64,000 bases of DNA, taken from contig CAWFPP010000010.1 of assembly GCA_963817735.1 (NCBI GenBank), positions 124,001 to 188,000 on the forward strand, in the 5' to 3' direction. Position numbers and translations under genes: made by a program. The notes below the pieces were generated by a model. It had not been told where the DNA came from, made no database searches, and worked only from the letters and a program-made list of their open reading frames with translations. Position 1 is the stretch's first letter. Each line of letters starts with the position of its first letter. Source of the DNA: Bog-473 sp963817735. Lineage in GTDB: Bacteria > Actinomycetota > Acidimicrobiia > Acidimicrobiales > RAAP-2. Shown here piece by piece: positions 34,088 through 42,641 of the stretch.

Positions 34088-35290
34088 TCAGGCGGGGAGG
34101 TCGAGGCCGAACAGCTTGATCGCGTTGCCGCGCACGATCTTGCGGCGCTGCTCGTCGCTGAGGTCCGCCATCTGCTCCTCGGCGATCTCGCGCGTACGGG
34201 GCCAGGTCGAGTCCGAGTGCGGGTAGTCCGACTCGTACGTGATGTTGTCCTCACCTATCTCGTCCACCGAGCGCAGCCCGTGCGGGTCGTCGAAGAAGCA
34301 GCCCCATACGTGGTCCTTGAAGTAGCTCGAGGGTTTGTCCGGCACGATGTCGGCGACCCCGCCCCACCCCCGGTTGTCCTCCCAGACGCGGTCGGCTCTC
34401 TCCAAAATGTACGGAATCCAGCCGATCTGCCCCTCCGAGTACGCCACCTTGAGGTCGGGGATGCGCACGAAGGCACCGCTGAAGAGGAAGTCGACGAGGG
34501 AGAAGGTGGCGTTGGTGTGCGTCAGCGTCGAGCCCACCGCGGGCGGGGCGTCGGCCGAGGTGGACGGCATCTTCGAGGACGACCCGATGTGCATGTTCAC
34601 GATGGTCTGCGTCTCGGCACAGGCCTGGAAGAAGGGGTCCCAGTAGTGGTCGGGGTCGTGCACGCTGGGCAGGCCGAGGAAGGGCGGGATCTCGCTGAAG
34701 CACACGGCGCGCACGCCGCGCTCGGCGTTGCGTCGCACCTCGACCGCCGCCAGCTCGGCGTCCCACAGCGGAATGAGGCAGAGCGGAATGAGCCGGCCGC
34801 CGGAGTCGCCGCACCACTCCTCGACCATCCAGTCGTTGTAGGCGCGGATGCAGAGCAGGCCGAGCTCCTTGTCCTTCGCCTCGGTGAAGGTCTGGCCGCA
34901 GAAGCGGGGGAACGTCGGGAAGCACAGTGCGGCCTCGATGTGATTGGCGTCCATGTCGTCGAGGCGGGGCTTCACCTCGTAGGAGCCGGGGCGCATGTCC
35001 TCATAGGTGACGCCCTTCATGGTGACCTCGTCGCGGGGGACACCCACGGCGGAGTCGACCCGCAACAAGGGCCGCTTGAGGTCCTCGTAGTACCACCAGT
35101 CGACGGGCACGCCCTCGGAACCGGGCTTGACCTTGAGCGACCCGCCCCGGTACTCCACCTCGGGCATGGGGGCGCGCACGATCCGCGGCCCCACCTCGGC
35201 GTACTTGGAGGGGAGGCGGTCCTGCCAGACGTTGGGCGGCTCGACGACGTGATCGTCGACCGAGATGATCATCGGCAGGGGCTCAGGCAT
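34088..35290 (-). CDS. Amidohydrolase family protein (ACMSD-like)
   Basis: A 400-residue protein. ATG at 35290 is chosen over 35296 because TACGCT at 35304-35299 would be 8 bases upstream, matching the leaderless spacing. It begins MPEPLPMIISVDDHVVEPPN, where the usual HxH metal motif is DDH, as in the COG2159 amidohydrolases close to ACMSD decarboxylase. YESDYPHSDSTWPRT near the C-terminus supplies the metal/catalytic aspartate. These proteins are frequent in actinobacterial steroid and aromatic gene clusters. The reaction is unknown. A perfect 15-bp palindrome lies just upstream of the -10 element. Confidence 0.86.
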   Translation of the reverse strand: MPEPLPMIISVDDHVVEPPNVWQDRLPSKYAEVGPRIVRAPMPEVEYRGGSLKVKPGSEGVPVDWWYYEDLKRPLLRVDSAVGVPRDEVTMKGVTYEDMRPGSYEVKPRLDDMDANHIEAALCFPTFPRFCGQTFTEAKDKELGLLCIRAYNDWMVEEWCGDSGGRLIPLCLIPLWDAELAAVEVRRNAERGVRAVCFSEIPPFLGLPSVHDPDHYWDPFFQACAETQTIVNMHIGSSSKMPSTSADAPPAVGSTLTHTNATFSLVDFLFSGAFVRIPDLKVAYSEGQIGWIPYILERADRVWEDNRGWGGVADIVPDKPSSYFKDHVWGCFFDDPHGLRSVDEIGEDNITYESDYPHSDSTWPRTREIAEEQMADLSDEQRRKIVRGNAIKLFGLDLPA

Positions 35291-35298
35291 GGGCATCG

Positions 35299-35304
35299 AG
35301 CGTA
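35299..35304 (-). promoter_or_regulatory. -10 element of the amidohydrolase gene
   Basis: On the minus strand this reads TACGCT, 8 bases before the ATG at 35290. It decides between two in-frame start codons. Confidence 0.5.
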
Positions 35305-35312
35305 GCCCGCAC

Positions 35313-35327
35313 CTGACGGGGCGTCAG
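35313..35327. promoter_or_regulatory. Putative operator, CTGACG-nnn-CGTCAG type (site 2)
   Basis: CTGACGGGGCGTCAG is a 6-3-6 inverted repeat without mismatch. It sits 8 bases upstream of the amidohydrolase -10 element, in the -10/-35 spacer, a position expected for a repressor. Confidence 0.55.
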
Positions 35328-35364
35328 ATGCGATGGATCGGCCGTGGGCCGGGCGGGCCGCCGC

Positions 35365-36093
35365 TCAGAAGACCTCGTCGAACAGGTCGACCATCGCCTG
35401 CCAGGACCGGCGGTCCGTCGCCTCGTGGTAGCCGATCCCGGGGAAGGTGGCCGGCGAGGCTTGCTTGTTGGTGAAGGAGTGCACGGCGCCGCCGTAGACG
35501 TTCATCTCCCAGTCGACGCCGCCGGCCCGCATCTCGTCCTCGAAGGCGCGGCGCTCGTCGATGTGCACCATCGGGTCATCGGCCCCGATGCAGACGAGCA
35601 CCTTGGCGGTGATGTTGCGGGCGTCCTCGGGGTGCACGGTGGAGAGTCCCGAATGGAAGCCGACGACCGCCTTGAGGTCGGCCCCGCCGCGAGCCAGCTC
35701 CAGGGAGAGCGTGCCGCCGAAGCAGAACCCGATGGATGCCAGCCGCCCCGCGTCGGTGCGCGGCTCGGCCCGGAGGATGTCGAGCCCCGCCGTCCCGAGC
35801 GCATAGGTGCGCGGCGGGTCCGACCGCAGCTCGCCGATGCGGCCCATCATCTGGTCGCGGTCGCCGAGGGGTTTCCCGTCGCCGTGATAGTCGAGCGCGA
35901 AGGCGACGTACCCCAGCTCGTCGGCGATCCGGGTGGCCCGTTCCCTGGCGTGGTCGTCGAGCCCCGGCCCCTCGTGGCAGACGAGGACGCCAGGTCGGCG
36001 GTCGCCGCCGCCGCCATCGTCGTCGGGCAGGGCGAGGGTGCCGATCATGGTGCGGCCGTCGGCTTCGTACGTGATGTCGCGGGTGGTGGCCAT
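35365..36093 (-). CDS. Dienelactone hydrolase family protein
   Basis: ATG at 36093 gives 242 residues; TACGGT at 36105-36100 is 6 bases upstream. RPGVLVCHEGPGLDDHARER carries the oxyanion and a conserved glutamate, and the nucleophile elbow IGFCFGGTLSLELA has the cysteine typical of dienelactone hydrolases. The aspartate is in CIGADDPMV and the histidine in GGAVHSFTN. It hydrolyses lactones or related esters in the cytoplasm. It is downstream of, and on the same strand as, nothing obvious; its upstream region is shared with a divergent lipoprotein gene. Confidence 0.9.
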   Translation of the reverse strand: MATTRDITYEADGRTMIGTLALPDDDGGGGDRRPGVLVCHEGPGLDDHARERATRIADELGYVAFALDYHGDGKPLGDRDQMMGRIGELRSDPPRTYALGTAGLDILRAEPRTDAGRLASIGFCFGGTLSLELARGGADLKAVVGFHSGLSTVHPEDARNITAKVLVCIGADDPMVHIDERRAFEDEMRAGGVDWEMNVYGGAVHSFTNKQASPATFPGIGYHEATDRRSWQAMVDLFDEVF

Positions 36094-36136
36094 GGGTGCA
36101 CCGTATCGTCCGCCCGTTGCACGCCATACTGGCGCC

Positions 36137-37279
36137 ATGCGCGGGAACCCTGGTCTGCGCCCGCAATTGGGATTGGTCGCTGCCGTGGCTGCGCTGGCGG
36201 CGCCGTTGGTGCTGGCGGCCTGCGGCTCGGGCTCCCCGACGCCGACTTCGGCGCGCCAGCACGCATCGACCACGACGACGACGGCGGCGTCGGCCGCCTC
36301 CACCACGACCACCACGACGGCCAGCTCCGGGCCGTTGCAGGTGGGCGCGCCCATCGCGCTCCCGTTCTCGGCCGACCGGGTCACGGCGGCGGAGAGCCCC
36401 GACGGCGCCGTGTTCGCCGCCCCGCAGGATCCGACCAGCCCCGCCCCGTCGGTGGCGTGGGTGGTCGACGGCAACGGCCCGGCCCAGATCGCCGAGCACG
36501 TGCCGACCGGCATCGCCGCCCTCGCGGCCGACGCCACCAACTTCTACGTGGCCACGTACGACACGGTCTTCGCCTACAACCGCACCAGCGGGAACCAGGA
36601 CGGGCAGTGGACCATGCCGCCCGTGCCCACCGCCAACAGCTCGAACGACGACCTGGTGGCCCTGGCCGCCGCCAACGGCACGGTGTTCGTGTCCATCACG
36701 CGGGGCAACACGGTCAGCGTGTACAGCATCAATCCGGCCGCCACCGCCGCACCGCACGTCGTCGTGACCGGGCTGGGCGACGCCATCGGATCCGACGGCT
36801 CCATCTACTACGAGCGCACCGATCACACGCTGGCGGCCCGACGACCCGACGGGGCCACCGCGTTCGGTCCGGCGCTGGCCGACAAGCCGAACGGCCTCGG
36901 CGGCGGCGTGCAGTACCTCGACGTGGTGGCCGGCGGCGCCGTGTGGGTCAGCGAGCCGGCTGGCCAAGGCCTCGATGCGTCCTACGCCACCTACGACGCC
37001 GCCACGCTCAACCCGCTCGGGTCCTTCCAGGGCTCGGTGACGACCGCGGTCGTCGACTCCACCGCGGGCGCCCTGGCCCTCGAGTCTTCGGGCAGCAACC
37101 CCGCCTGCCCGCAGGCGGGGCCGTCCACACCGACGTCGTGTGTGTTCAACATCACGGCGCAGGGCGCGGTCAGCAACGCGGCGGGCGTGGGCTCCGCCGT
37201 CACGCTCCTCGGCCCCCAACCCGCGGTCATCGCGTCCGACACGGGCACGGGCCAGTTCGACCTCATGCGCCTGTCCTGA
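36137..37279 (+). CDS. Secreted lipoprotein, probable beta-propeller
   Basis: A 380-residue protein whose N-terminus is a lipoprotein signal: RPQLGLVAAVAALAAPLVLAAC with cysteine at about residue 29 in the lipobox LAAC. A Ser/Thr linker (TTTTAASAASTTTTTT) follows. The rest has repeated segments with VAWVVDGNGPAQIAEHVPTG, LAADATNFYVATYDTVFAYN and LAAANGTVFVSITRGNTVSV, a pattern of short beta-strands suggesting a propeller. No catalytic motif is seen. It is probably anchored outside the cell membrane. Function unknown. Confidence 0.75.
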   Translation: MRGNPGLRPQLGLVAAVAALAAPLVLAACGSGSPTPTSARQHASTTTTTAASAASTTTTTTASSGPLQVGAPIALPFSADRVTAAESPDGAVFAAPQDPTSPAPSVAWVVDGNGPAQIAEHVPTGIAALAADATNFYVATYDTVFAYNRTSGNQDGQWTMPPVPTANSSNDDLVALAAANGTVFVSITRGNTVSVYSINPAATAAPHVVVTGLGDAIGSDGSIYYERTDHTLAARRPDGATAFGPALADKPNGLGGGVQYLDVVAGGAVWVSEPAGQGLDASYATYDAATLNPLGSFQGSVTTAVVDSTAGALALESSGSNPACPQAGPSTPTSCVFNITAQGAVSNAAGVGSAVTLLGPQPAVIASDTGTGQFDLMRLS

Positions 37280-37306
37280 ACGTGTCGTGGAGAAGTCCGG
37301 CCGGAC

Positions 37307-38119
37307 TCAGTACGACATGGACACGCCGCCGTTGGGGCTCAGCAGCTGTCCCGTGACGAAGCTGCTGGCGTCCGAGGCGAGATACAGCACGGCGTAGGCC
37401 ACGTCGGCCGTCTCGCCCACGCGCCGCAGGGGGGCGAAGCGGGCCATCGGCGCCAGGGTGGCGGCCTTGGCCGCCTCGTTCACGGTGCCGTCGGGGTTCG
37501 TGTAATAGCGCGCCGTCATGTTGGTGGGGACGAAGCCGGGCGCCACCGAGTTGACGCGCACGCCGTGCTCGCCGACCTCGGCCGCCATCGACATGGTGAG
37601 CTGCGCCACGCCGGCCTTGCAGATGGCGTAGGGCCCGACGCCGGGCGCGGGAGCCAGGACCGCCGCCGAGGTCATGTTGACGATGGAGCCGCCGCGCTGC
37701 GCCACCATCACCTTCCCGGCGGCCTGGCATCCGTACAGCACACCCTTGAGGTTGACCGCCAGGATGCGGTCGAACTCGTCGGGGTCGACCTCGATGATGG
37801 GGCTGTCGATCATGATGCCGGCGATATTGCACATGACGTGCAGCCCGCCGTGGCGCGCCGCCACGTGCTGCACGAGCGTCTCCGCCGCGCCCCGCGCCGC
37901 CACGTTGAGCTCGGCGCTCTCGGCGCGGCCGCCCTGGCCGAGGATGGCGGTGGCCGTCTCGGCTGCGGTGGCGCCGTTGATGTCGGCGCAGACCACCGTG
38001 GCGCCGGCGCCGGCCAGAACCTCGGCTGTCGTGCGCCCGATGCCGCTGCCGGCCCCGGTGACGAGGGCCACCCGGCCCGTCAGATCGAACGCGTTGCGGA
38101 CACTCAGGGCCGTTTCCAT
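37307..38119 (-). CDS. SDR family NAD(P)-dependent oxidoreductase
   Basis: ATG at 38119 is used because TACGGT (38131-38126) lies 6 bases upstream and the earlier ATG at 38155 would overlap ogt. The 270-residue protein has GRVALVTGAGSGIGRTTAEV, a NAG-type motif NIAGI, the serine in GGSIVNMTSAA and the catalytic YAICKAG, where YxxxK is present. The C-terminus DASSFVTGQLLSPNGGVSMS is typical. It oxidises or reduces an alcohol/ketone; the substrate is unknown. Confidence 0.9.
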   Translation of the reverse strand: METALSVRNAFDLTGRVALVTGAGSGIGRTTAEVLAGAGATVVCADINGATAAETATAILGQGGRAESAELNVAARGAAETLVQHVAARHGGLHVMCNIAGIMIDSPIIEVDPDEFDRILAVNLKGVLYGCQAAGKVMVAQRGGSIVNMTSAAVLAPAPGVGPYAICKAGVAQLTMSMAAEVGEHGVRVNSVAPGFVPTNMTARYYTNPDGTVNEAAKAATLAPMARFAPLRRVGETADVAYAVLYLASDASSFVTGQLLSPNGGVSMSY

Positions 38120-38125
38120 CGCCGC

Positions 38126-38131
38126 ACCGTA
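38126..38131 (-). promoter_or_regulatory. -10 element of the SDR gene
   Basis: Minus-strand TACGGT 6 bases before the ATG at 38119; it supports this start rather than the upstream one at 38155. Confidence 0.5.
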
Positions 38132-38141
38132 GCCGTGCGCC

Positions 38142-38624
38142 CTATGCGCTGACACCCTCCAGCGCGAGCAGCGCGCGCTTCACGGTGAGCCCGCCGCCGT
38201 AGCCGCCGATCCCGTTGCTCGCCAGGACGCGATGGCAGGGCACGATGATGGCGATGGGGTTCCGGCCGTTGGCCTGGCCCACGGCGCGGGGCCCCCGGGG
38301 CCGGCCGACCCGGCGGGCCAGCTCGCCATAGCTGATGGTCTCGCCGTACGGGATGCGCGTCAGCTCGGCCCACACCGCCTGTTGGAACGGCGTGCCGTCG
38401 AGTTCCATGCGCAGGTCGAAGACGGTGCGCTCGCCGGCGAAGTACTCCTCGAGTTGGGTCGCGGCCTCCTTCAAAATCGGCGACTCCTCGTCCCGGCGCC
38501 CGAGACCCGGGTCGTTGGGGAGCCGGAGCCCGATGAGCACGTCGCCGTCGCCCTCAAGGACGATGCGGCCGATGGGTGTGTCCAGCGGCATGGTGGCGGT
38601 GAGGTGGTCGGGGTCATGCGGCAC
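38142..38624 (-). CDS. ogt: Methylated-DNA--protein-cysteine methyltransferase
   Basis: A 160-residue repair protein. The alkyl-acceptor motif IIVPCHRVLASNGIGGYGGG is intact, preceded by the helix-turn-helix segment IPYGETISYGELARRVGRPR. It removes alkyl groups from O6-alkylguanine onto its own cysteine. The first 12 residues before MPLDTPIGRIVL may not be part of the protein. It overlaps the end of the ada-alkA locus by 11 bases, forming an alkylation-repair operon. Confidence 0.93.
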   Translation of the reverse strand: MPHDPDHLTATMPLDTPIGRIVLEGDGDVLIGLRLPNDPGLGRRDEESPILKEAATQLEEYFAGERTVFDLRMELDGTPFQQAVWAELTRIPYGETISYGELARRVGRPRGPRAVGQANGRNPIAIIVPCHRVLASNGIGGYGGGLTVKRALLALEGVSA

Positions 38625-40178
38625 GTCCTTTCGTCTTTTGGGTGGGGAGTTGCGATGTGGCGGCGGCGGGCATCGCCCACAGGTGCGCCATGGCGTAGCT
38701 GCGCCAGGGCCGCCAGTGTTCGGTCAGCGAGCGGAGGTGGGCCGGGTCGTCGGGCAGGCCGAGGGCGACGGCCGCCCGCCGGATGCCGAGGTCCGTCGGC
38801 ATGAAGGCGTCGGGGTCGCGCAGCGCGCGCATGGCGACGTATTCCGCGGTCCAGGGGCCGATGCCGGGGAGCGCCACGAGCGAGCGGCGCAACTCGACCG
38901 GGTCGGCGCCGGGGTCGATGACCACGTCGCCCGCGTCGACCGCCTCGGCCAACGCCACCAGGGCACGGCGGCGTCCCGCCGGCATGGAGAAGGCACCCGG
39001 CTGGCGGCCGGCCAGCTCGACGAGCGCGGCCGGTGTGGGGAAGAGGTGCGTCACAGTGCCGGCCGGCGCGGCCAGGGGCTCGCCGGCGGCCAGCACCAGC
39101 CGGCCGCACACCGTGCGCGCCCCGGGGACCGAGACCTGCTGCCCGATGACGGCGCGCACGGCGAGCTCGAAGCCGTCGGCGGCACCCGGCACGCGACGCC
39201 CGGGCGCGCGCCGCACGCAGCGCGCCGACGAGCGGGTCGTCGCGCAGGGCCTCCCAGATGGCGACGGGATCGGCATCGAGGTCGAGCAGCTGGCGGCAGC
39301 GCGCCACGGCGGTGTGCAGGTCGCGCAGGTCCGACAGGACGAGCTCGCCCTCCACGTAGGCCGGGCCTTCCGCGCCGTCCTGCGCCGTCGTCCGCGCCGT
39401 CCGCCTCGGGTGCCCGCAGCGTGACGATCCCGGGCCCGTGCGGGAGCCGCATGCTGCGTGTGTAGGACGAGGCCTCGAGCTGCTCGACGCCGGGCAGCGC
39501 CCGCACCCCGAGGAACTCGAGCACCGACGCGGGCTCGAAGGGCCGCCGGCACGGGAGGCGGAGCCGGATGGCCTGGGTGGCCGGTTCCTGCTTGTGACGG
39601 CGGCCCAGGGCCGTGCGGGCGGCCCGGGCCCGCAGCCCGCTCGGCGTGTCGGCGAACGTCTGGCGCACGGTGTCGTTGCACTGGCGCACGCTGGCGAAGC
39701 CGGCGGCGAAGGCCACGTGCGCCACGGGCAGATCGGTCGTCTCGAGCAGGATCCGCGCCGTCTGGCTGCGCTGCGCCCGCGCCAACGCGAGCGGCCCCGT
39801 CCCGACTTCGGCGGTGATGAGGCGGTTCAGCTGGCGCGTGCTGTAGCCGAGCCGCCCGGCCAGACCCTCGACGCCCTCGCGGTCGACGACGCCGTCACGG
39901 ATGAGGCGCATGGAGCGGGCCACCACGTCGGCGCGGACGTTCCACTCGGGCGAGCCCGGCGTGGCGTCGGGCCGGCAGCGCAGGCAGGCGCGGAACCCGG
40001 CCTGCTGGGCCGCCGCCGCGCTGCGGTAGAAGCGCATGTTCTCGCGCTTGGGGGTGCGGGCGGGGCAGCTGGGGCGGCAATAGATGCCGGTCGAGGTGAC
40101 GGCACAGAAGAACTGGCCGTCGAAGCGGGCGTCCTTGCTCTGCGCCGCTTGGTAGCACCGGTCCGGGTCCTCCATCAC
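38614..40178 (-). pseudogene. Ada-AlkA fusion (alkylation repair regulator/glycosylase), two apparent frameshifts
   Basis: Three frames are needed to read one protein. Frame 1 (from 40178) holds the Ada domain with FFCAVTSTGIYCRPSCPAR, FRACLRCRPD and an AraC helix-turn-helix (RLGYSTRQLNRLITAEVGTG), then the AlkA N-terminal domain (QAIRLRLPCRRPFEPASVLE). At about 39375-39400 the sense moves to frame 2 (AYVEGELVLSDLRDLHTAVA). At about 39205-39215 it moves to frame 3 (PGRRVPGAADGFELAVRAVI) through the glycosylase helix-hairpin-helix LPGIGPWTAEYVAMRAL to the end. Both shifts equal one extra base and fall in GC-rich repetitive runs. Either the gene is broken or the sequence has two indel errors. 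Codon use is otherwise normal. Confidence 0.8.
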
Positions 40179-40180
40179 GG

Positions 40181-40195
40181 GTGCCAGCGTGGCAC
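40181..40195. promoter_or_regulatory. Palindrome upstream of ada-alkA
   Basis: GTGCCAGCGTGGCAC is a 5-5-5 inverted repeat directly upstream of the ada start at 40178. It could be a binding site for Ada itself or a structured leader; no Ada box of E. coli type is seen. Confidence 0.35.
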
Positions 40196-40241
40196 GTCGC
40201 TGTGACGATTACTGGCGGGAATCGGACAGGGCCATCGGTGT

Positions 40242-40266
40242 GGGGATTATATACTTGACAAACCAG
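40242..40266 (+). repeat. Left terminal inverted repeat of the insertion element
   Basis: The repeat starts GGGGATTATATACTTGACAA and pairs with 42642-42666. It contains a TTGACA-like -35 sequence that could drive inward transcription. Confidence 0.88.
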
Positions 40267-40344
40267 AAGGCAACGCCGTGACCAGGGCTTTTAGGCGCCT
40301 ACTCAGACGGCTACATCTGCAAACATCCCCCACACTTGGCCCTG

Positions 40345-40617
40345 TTATTGGGGTGAGATTTCGGGGATCAGTCCAATCTGATATGCGTTAAGAAACAGGA
40401 CATTCCCACAGGTCAGACAGTGGGCCTGCACCATCGGAATCTGTACCACTTCTCGGCCTGATACGTCTGGTGCTCGCGACTCCGGATCGAACAGTGGGGC
40501 ATAAACAAAGTTCGCCAAACCCCACTTTTTCTTGCCGCACATCGGGCACGCACCGCCGTTGAGGCAGGCTTCCCGCATCCAGTTGAGCACGATGTTTTGT
40601 TGGTCTGAGTTGAGCAT
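40345..40617 (-). CDS. Passenger gene: small zinc-ribbon protein
   Basis: A 90-residue protein. CPMCGKKKWGLANFVY and CLTCGNVLFLNAYQIGLIPE give a four-cysteine zinc ribbon spanning about residues 24-72. It starts MLNSDQQNIVLNWMREACLN. No enzyme motif is present; it may bind nucleic acid or a partner protein. It is transcribed toward the left end of the element, divergently from the next two passengers. Lower GC than host genes marks it as part of the element. Confidence 0.7.
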   Translation of the reverse strand: MLNSDQQNIVLNWMREACLNGGACPMCGKKKWGLANFVYAPLFDPESRAPDVSGREVVQIPMVQAHCLTCGNVLFLNAYQIGLIPEISPQ

Positions 40618-40657
40618 TTCGAGTCTCCTTTGTTTCGTTCACTAGCGTTGCAGGCTG

Positions 40658-41251
40658 GTGACCAGCCCAGCGCTCCCGCTTTGTCTCGTGGCTTTGGGTC
40701 TGCTCATTGCCTGGCGGCTGCATCTGTTGACAGGGCTGAATCCGCCAATCGTGAGGGCAGAGAAAAGGGTCGCAATATGGATTGCGGCGGGCAAGAATCG
40801 TTGGGTGGCTGAAACCGCCAACCCTGATGGCACCACCCCCGGGTCCGCGTTAGTTCGCATATTTGGATGCCTTTGCCTCCTGGCTGCCATTTCTGTCGTG
40901 GTCTGGGTGCCAGCGGGGTGCACGGGAAGCAAAATGAATGCTTGTCCTAGCTATGCGTTTAACGAACCCGTGATCCTCAAGTTTGAACGGGGAGCATTAA
41001 CCCTGGTGGTGGCGCTATTTGTTGCGGCGATCCTCTGGTATACCGTCGTCAAAGGAGAAATGCCCACAACTTTTGGCATTTCTGGAGCATCTGCGACTTA
41101 CGTGGCAGCTCAGACCGTACGCGATACAGAGGGAATCCGACTAAAATTGAAGCAGTTGGAGCAGAGTATTTCGGATGCCTCCACGATATCTAGCGAGTTT
41201 GATCTCGAAGTAGCTGAGCGCTTGGAAGCCCTCGAACGGAGAATGAAATGA
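40658..41251 (+). CDS. Passenger gene: three-helix membrane protein with coiled-coil tail
   Basis: A 197-residue protein with a GTG start, 9 bases after TAGCGT. Membrane segments lie at about residues 3-23 (ALPLCLVALGLLIAWRLHLL), 68-90 (FGCLCLLAAISVVVWVPAG) and 107-128 (ALTLVVALFVAAILWYTVV). The C-terminal 50 residues (LKLKQLEQSISDAS, EFDLEVAERLEALERR) are heptad-like, a probable cytosolic coiled coil. Its stop overlaps the next start in ATGA, so the two are coupled. I do not recognise the family. Confidence 0.65.
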   Translation: MTSPALPLCLVALGLLIAWRLHLLTGLNPPIVRAEKRVAIWIAAGKNRWVAETANPDGTTPGSALVRIFGCLCLLAAISVVVWVPAGCTGSKMNACPSYAFNEPVILKFERGALTLVVALFVAAILWYTVVKGEMPTTFGISGASATYVAAQTVRDTEGIRLKLKQLEQSISDASTISSEFDLEVAERLEALERRMK

Positions 41252-41484
41252 CAGATTCGGACGCAACCCCCAACTCCGATGACACAGACGCCTCCGAGAC
41301 AGTCGGCGTCAATATCCCCAAGGGTGGGACTATCGACCTCAAAGAACTTGCAGCTAAGTTCCGCGCGATCGGCGAACGTCGTGATCCAAACAACGAAGAA
41401 AATGCAAAGTTCTACGAAGAACTCGGAGCATCTGTGGCAGCACAGAAAAGAGTCCTATCTGGATATGTTCAGCGATCTCGGTAG
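41248..41484 (+). CDS. Passenger gene: small acidic protein
   Basis: A 78-residue protein, MTDSDATPNSDDTDASETVG followed by VNIPKGGTIDLKELAAKFRA and a helical tail ending SGYVQRSR. It begins inside the stop of the membrane passenger (ATGA overlap), so both are made together and may act as one unit. No known family is recognised. Its convergent neighbour is the transposase. Confidence 0.6.
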   Translation: MTDSDATPNSDDTDASETVGVNIPKGGTIDLKELAAKFRAIGERRDPNNEENAKFYEELGASVAAQKRVLSGYVQRSR

Positions 41485-41546
41485 TTTGAGAACGTGACAC
41501 GAACTCCTCGCGGCAACGCAGCCAAACCCATCATCGCTCGCACCCC

Positions 41547-42617
41547 TCACCCTGGACGAGGCGATGGCCGAGCTGCTCTGCGTGGACCCGGACGACCTGG
41601 AGGACGCTCCCACTTCCCAAGAGCGAACGGACCCTCCGCAATCAGCGACTGGTAACTGAGGCCCGTCCCCGCCGAGCGGTCGATAACGCACATGGCACGC
41701 TCACCATCGGCCATGTGGCGTGTGTTCCAGCGGAAGTCAAACTCCTTGACGTAACGGCCCAGGTGCTCGTCCGCAACGCCGTGGTGCGTGCCGACAATCG
41801 CACGCTTTAGTTGTCCGAAGTAGCACTCCGCGAGGTTCGTGGTCGCACCAGTCTCGGCGTCGTAGTAGATGCCCTCAGAGTGGTTCACGGTCTGATGCTT
41901 CACAAACCTGCGGCCAATGCTGGTGTAGTGCGAACCCTCATCTGTCCAGAGGATTGAGCCGAGTTTGTTGACATTTTCGTCAATGACTTCTGAGAGCGTG
42001 TTTGTCTTTATGTCTTTGACAACCTGCGAGCGGATTTCGCCGGTCACCTTGTCCACGATGGTGAACACGGGCGTCTTGCCTGTAGTGGGTCCACCAATCG
42101 GGTCACGCTTGGCGCGGGCCTTGGCGTTCATCTTGGAAGCGGTGGGACCGACGAACGCCTCGTCCATGACGACGATGCCGCGCAGCTTGGAACCTTTGGG
42201 GCTGTTCTCCATTGCCTTGCGGATTCTGTGAACCATGAACCATGCGGACTTGTACGTAATCCCCAAGTCCCTCTGTAGTTCCAGAGCCGCCACACCATTT
42301 TTGCCAGCGACCATGAGGTAAATCGCCATGATCCACTTGGCGAGTGGGATTTTGGAACCCTCAAAGATGGTGCCGACGAGTGCGGAGAACTGGCGCTTGC
42401 ACTCTTTGTTACGACACTTCCAGACCCGCCTGTGTGTCTCCCTGCCGGTCCGTGTAGTGCGAGGGGCACCGGAACGAGGCTCAAGGTAGAAAACGTCATC
42501 CGAGCCACAGTGGGGGCATACGGGGTGACCCTGCCAACGCAGCTGCTCCACGTACTCCCAGGCGGCGGCCTCATCCGAGAACCGTTTTGCCACCTCTACC
42601 AGGGTCATTTGCTCCAT
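41547..42617 (-). CDS. IS1595-family (ISXO2-like) transposase
   Basis: A 356-residue transposase. The N-terminal zinc ribbon (CPHCGSDDV and CRNKECKRQF) and the DDE-type core are clear: first acid in IVVMDEAFVG, second in ILWTDEGSHY, third region TNLAECYFGQLKRAIVGTHH, then EFDFRWNTRHMADGERAMCV. The last 30 residues (RPPGRPGPRRAARPSPRPG) are unlike the family and come from a patch of higher GC at about 41535-41620. Its start lies 50 bases inside the right end of the element. Confidence 0.93.
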   Translation of the reverse strand: MEQMTLVEVAKRFSDEAAAWEYVEQLRWQGHPVCPHCGSDDVFYLEPRSGAPRTTRTGRETHRRVWKCRNKECKRQFSALVGTIFEGSKIPLAKWIMAIYLMVAGKNGVAALELQRDLGITYKSAWFMVHRIRKAMENSPKGSKLRGIVVMDEAFVGPTASKMNAKARAKRDPIGGPTTGKTPVFTIVDKVTGEIRSQVVKDIKTNTLSEVIDENVNKLGSILWTDEGSHYTSIGRRFVKHQTVNHSEGIYYDAETGATTNLAECYFGQLKRAIVGTHHGVADEHLGRYVKEFDFRWNTRHMADGERAMCVIDRSAGTGLSYQSLIAEGPFALGKWERPPGRPGPRRAARPSPRPG

Positions 42618-42641
42618 AAGGCCAGTATGCGCCTCATGGGG

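Noticed and set aside
41494..41655. 53-codon plus-strand frame inside the insertion element as a fourth passenger
   Set aside because: It is antisense to the transposase end, Arg/Pro-rich and lacks a ribosome-binding site; kept only as a composition anomaly.
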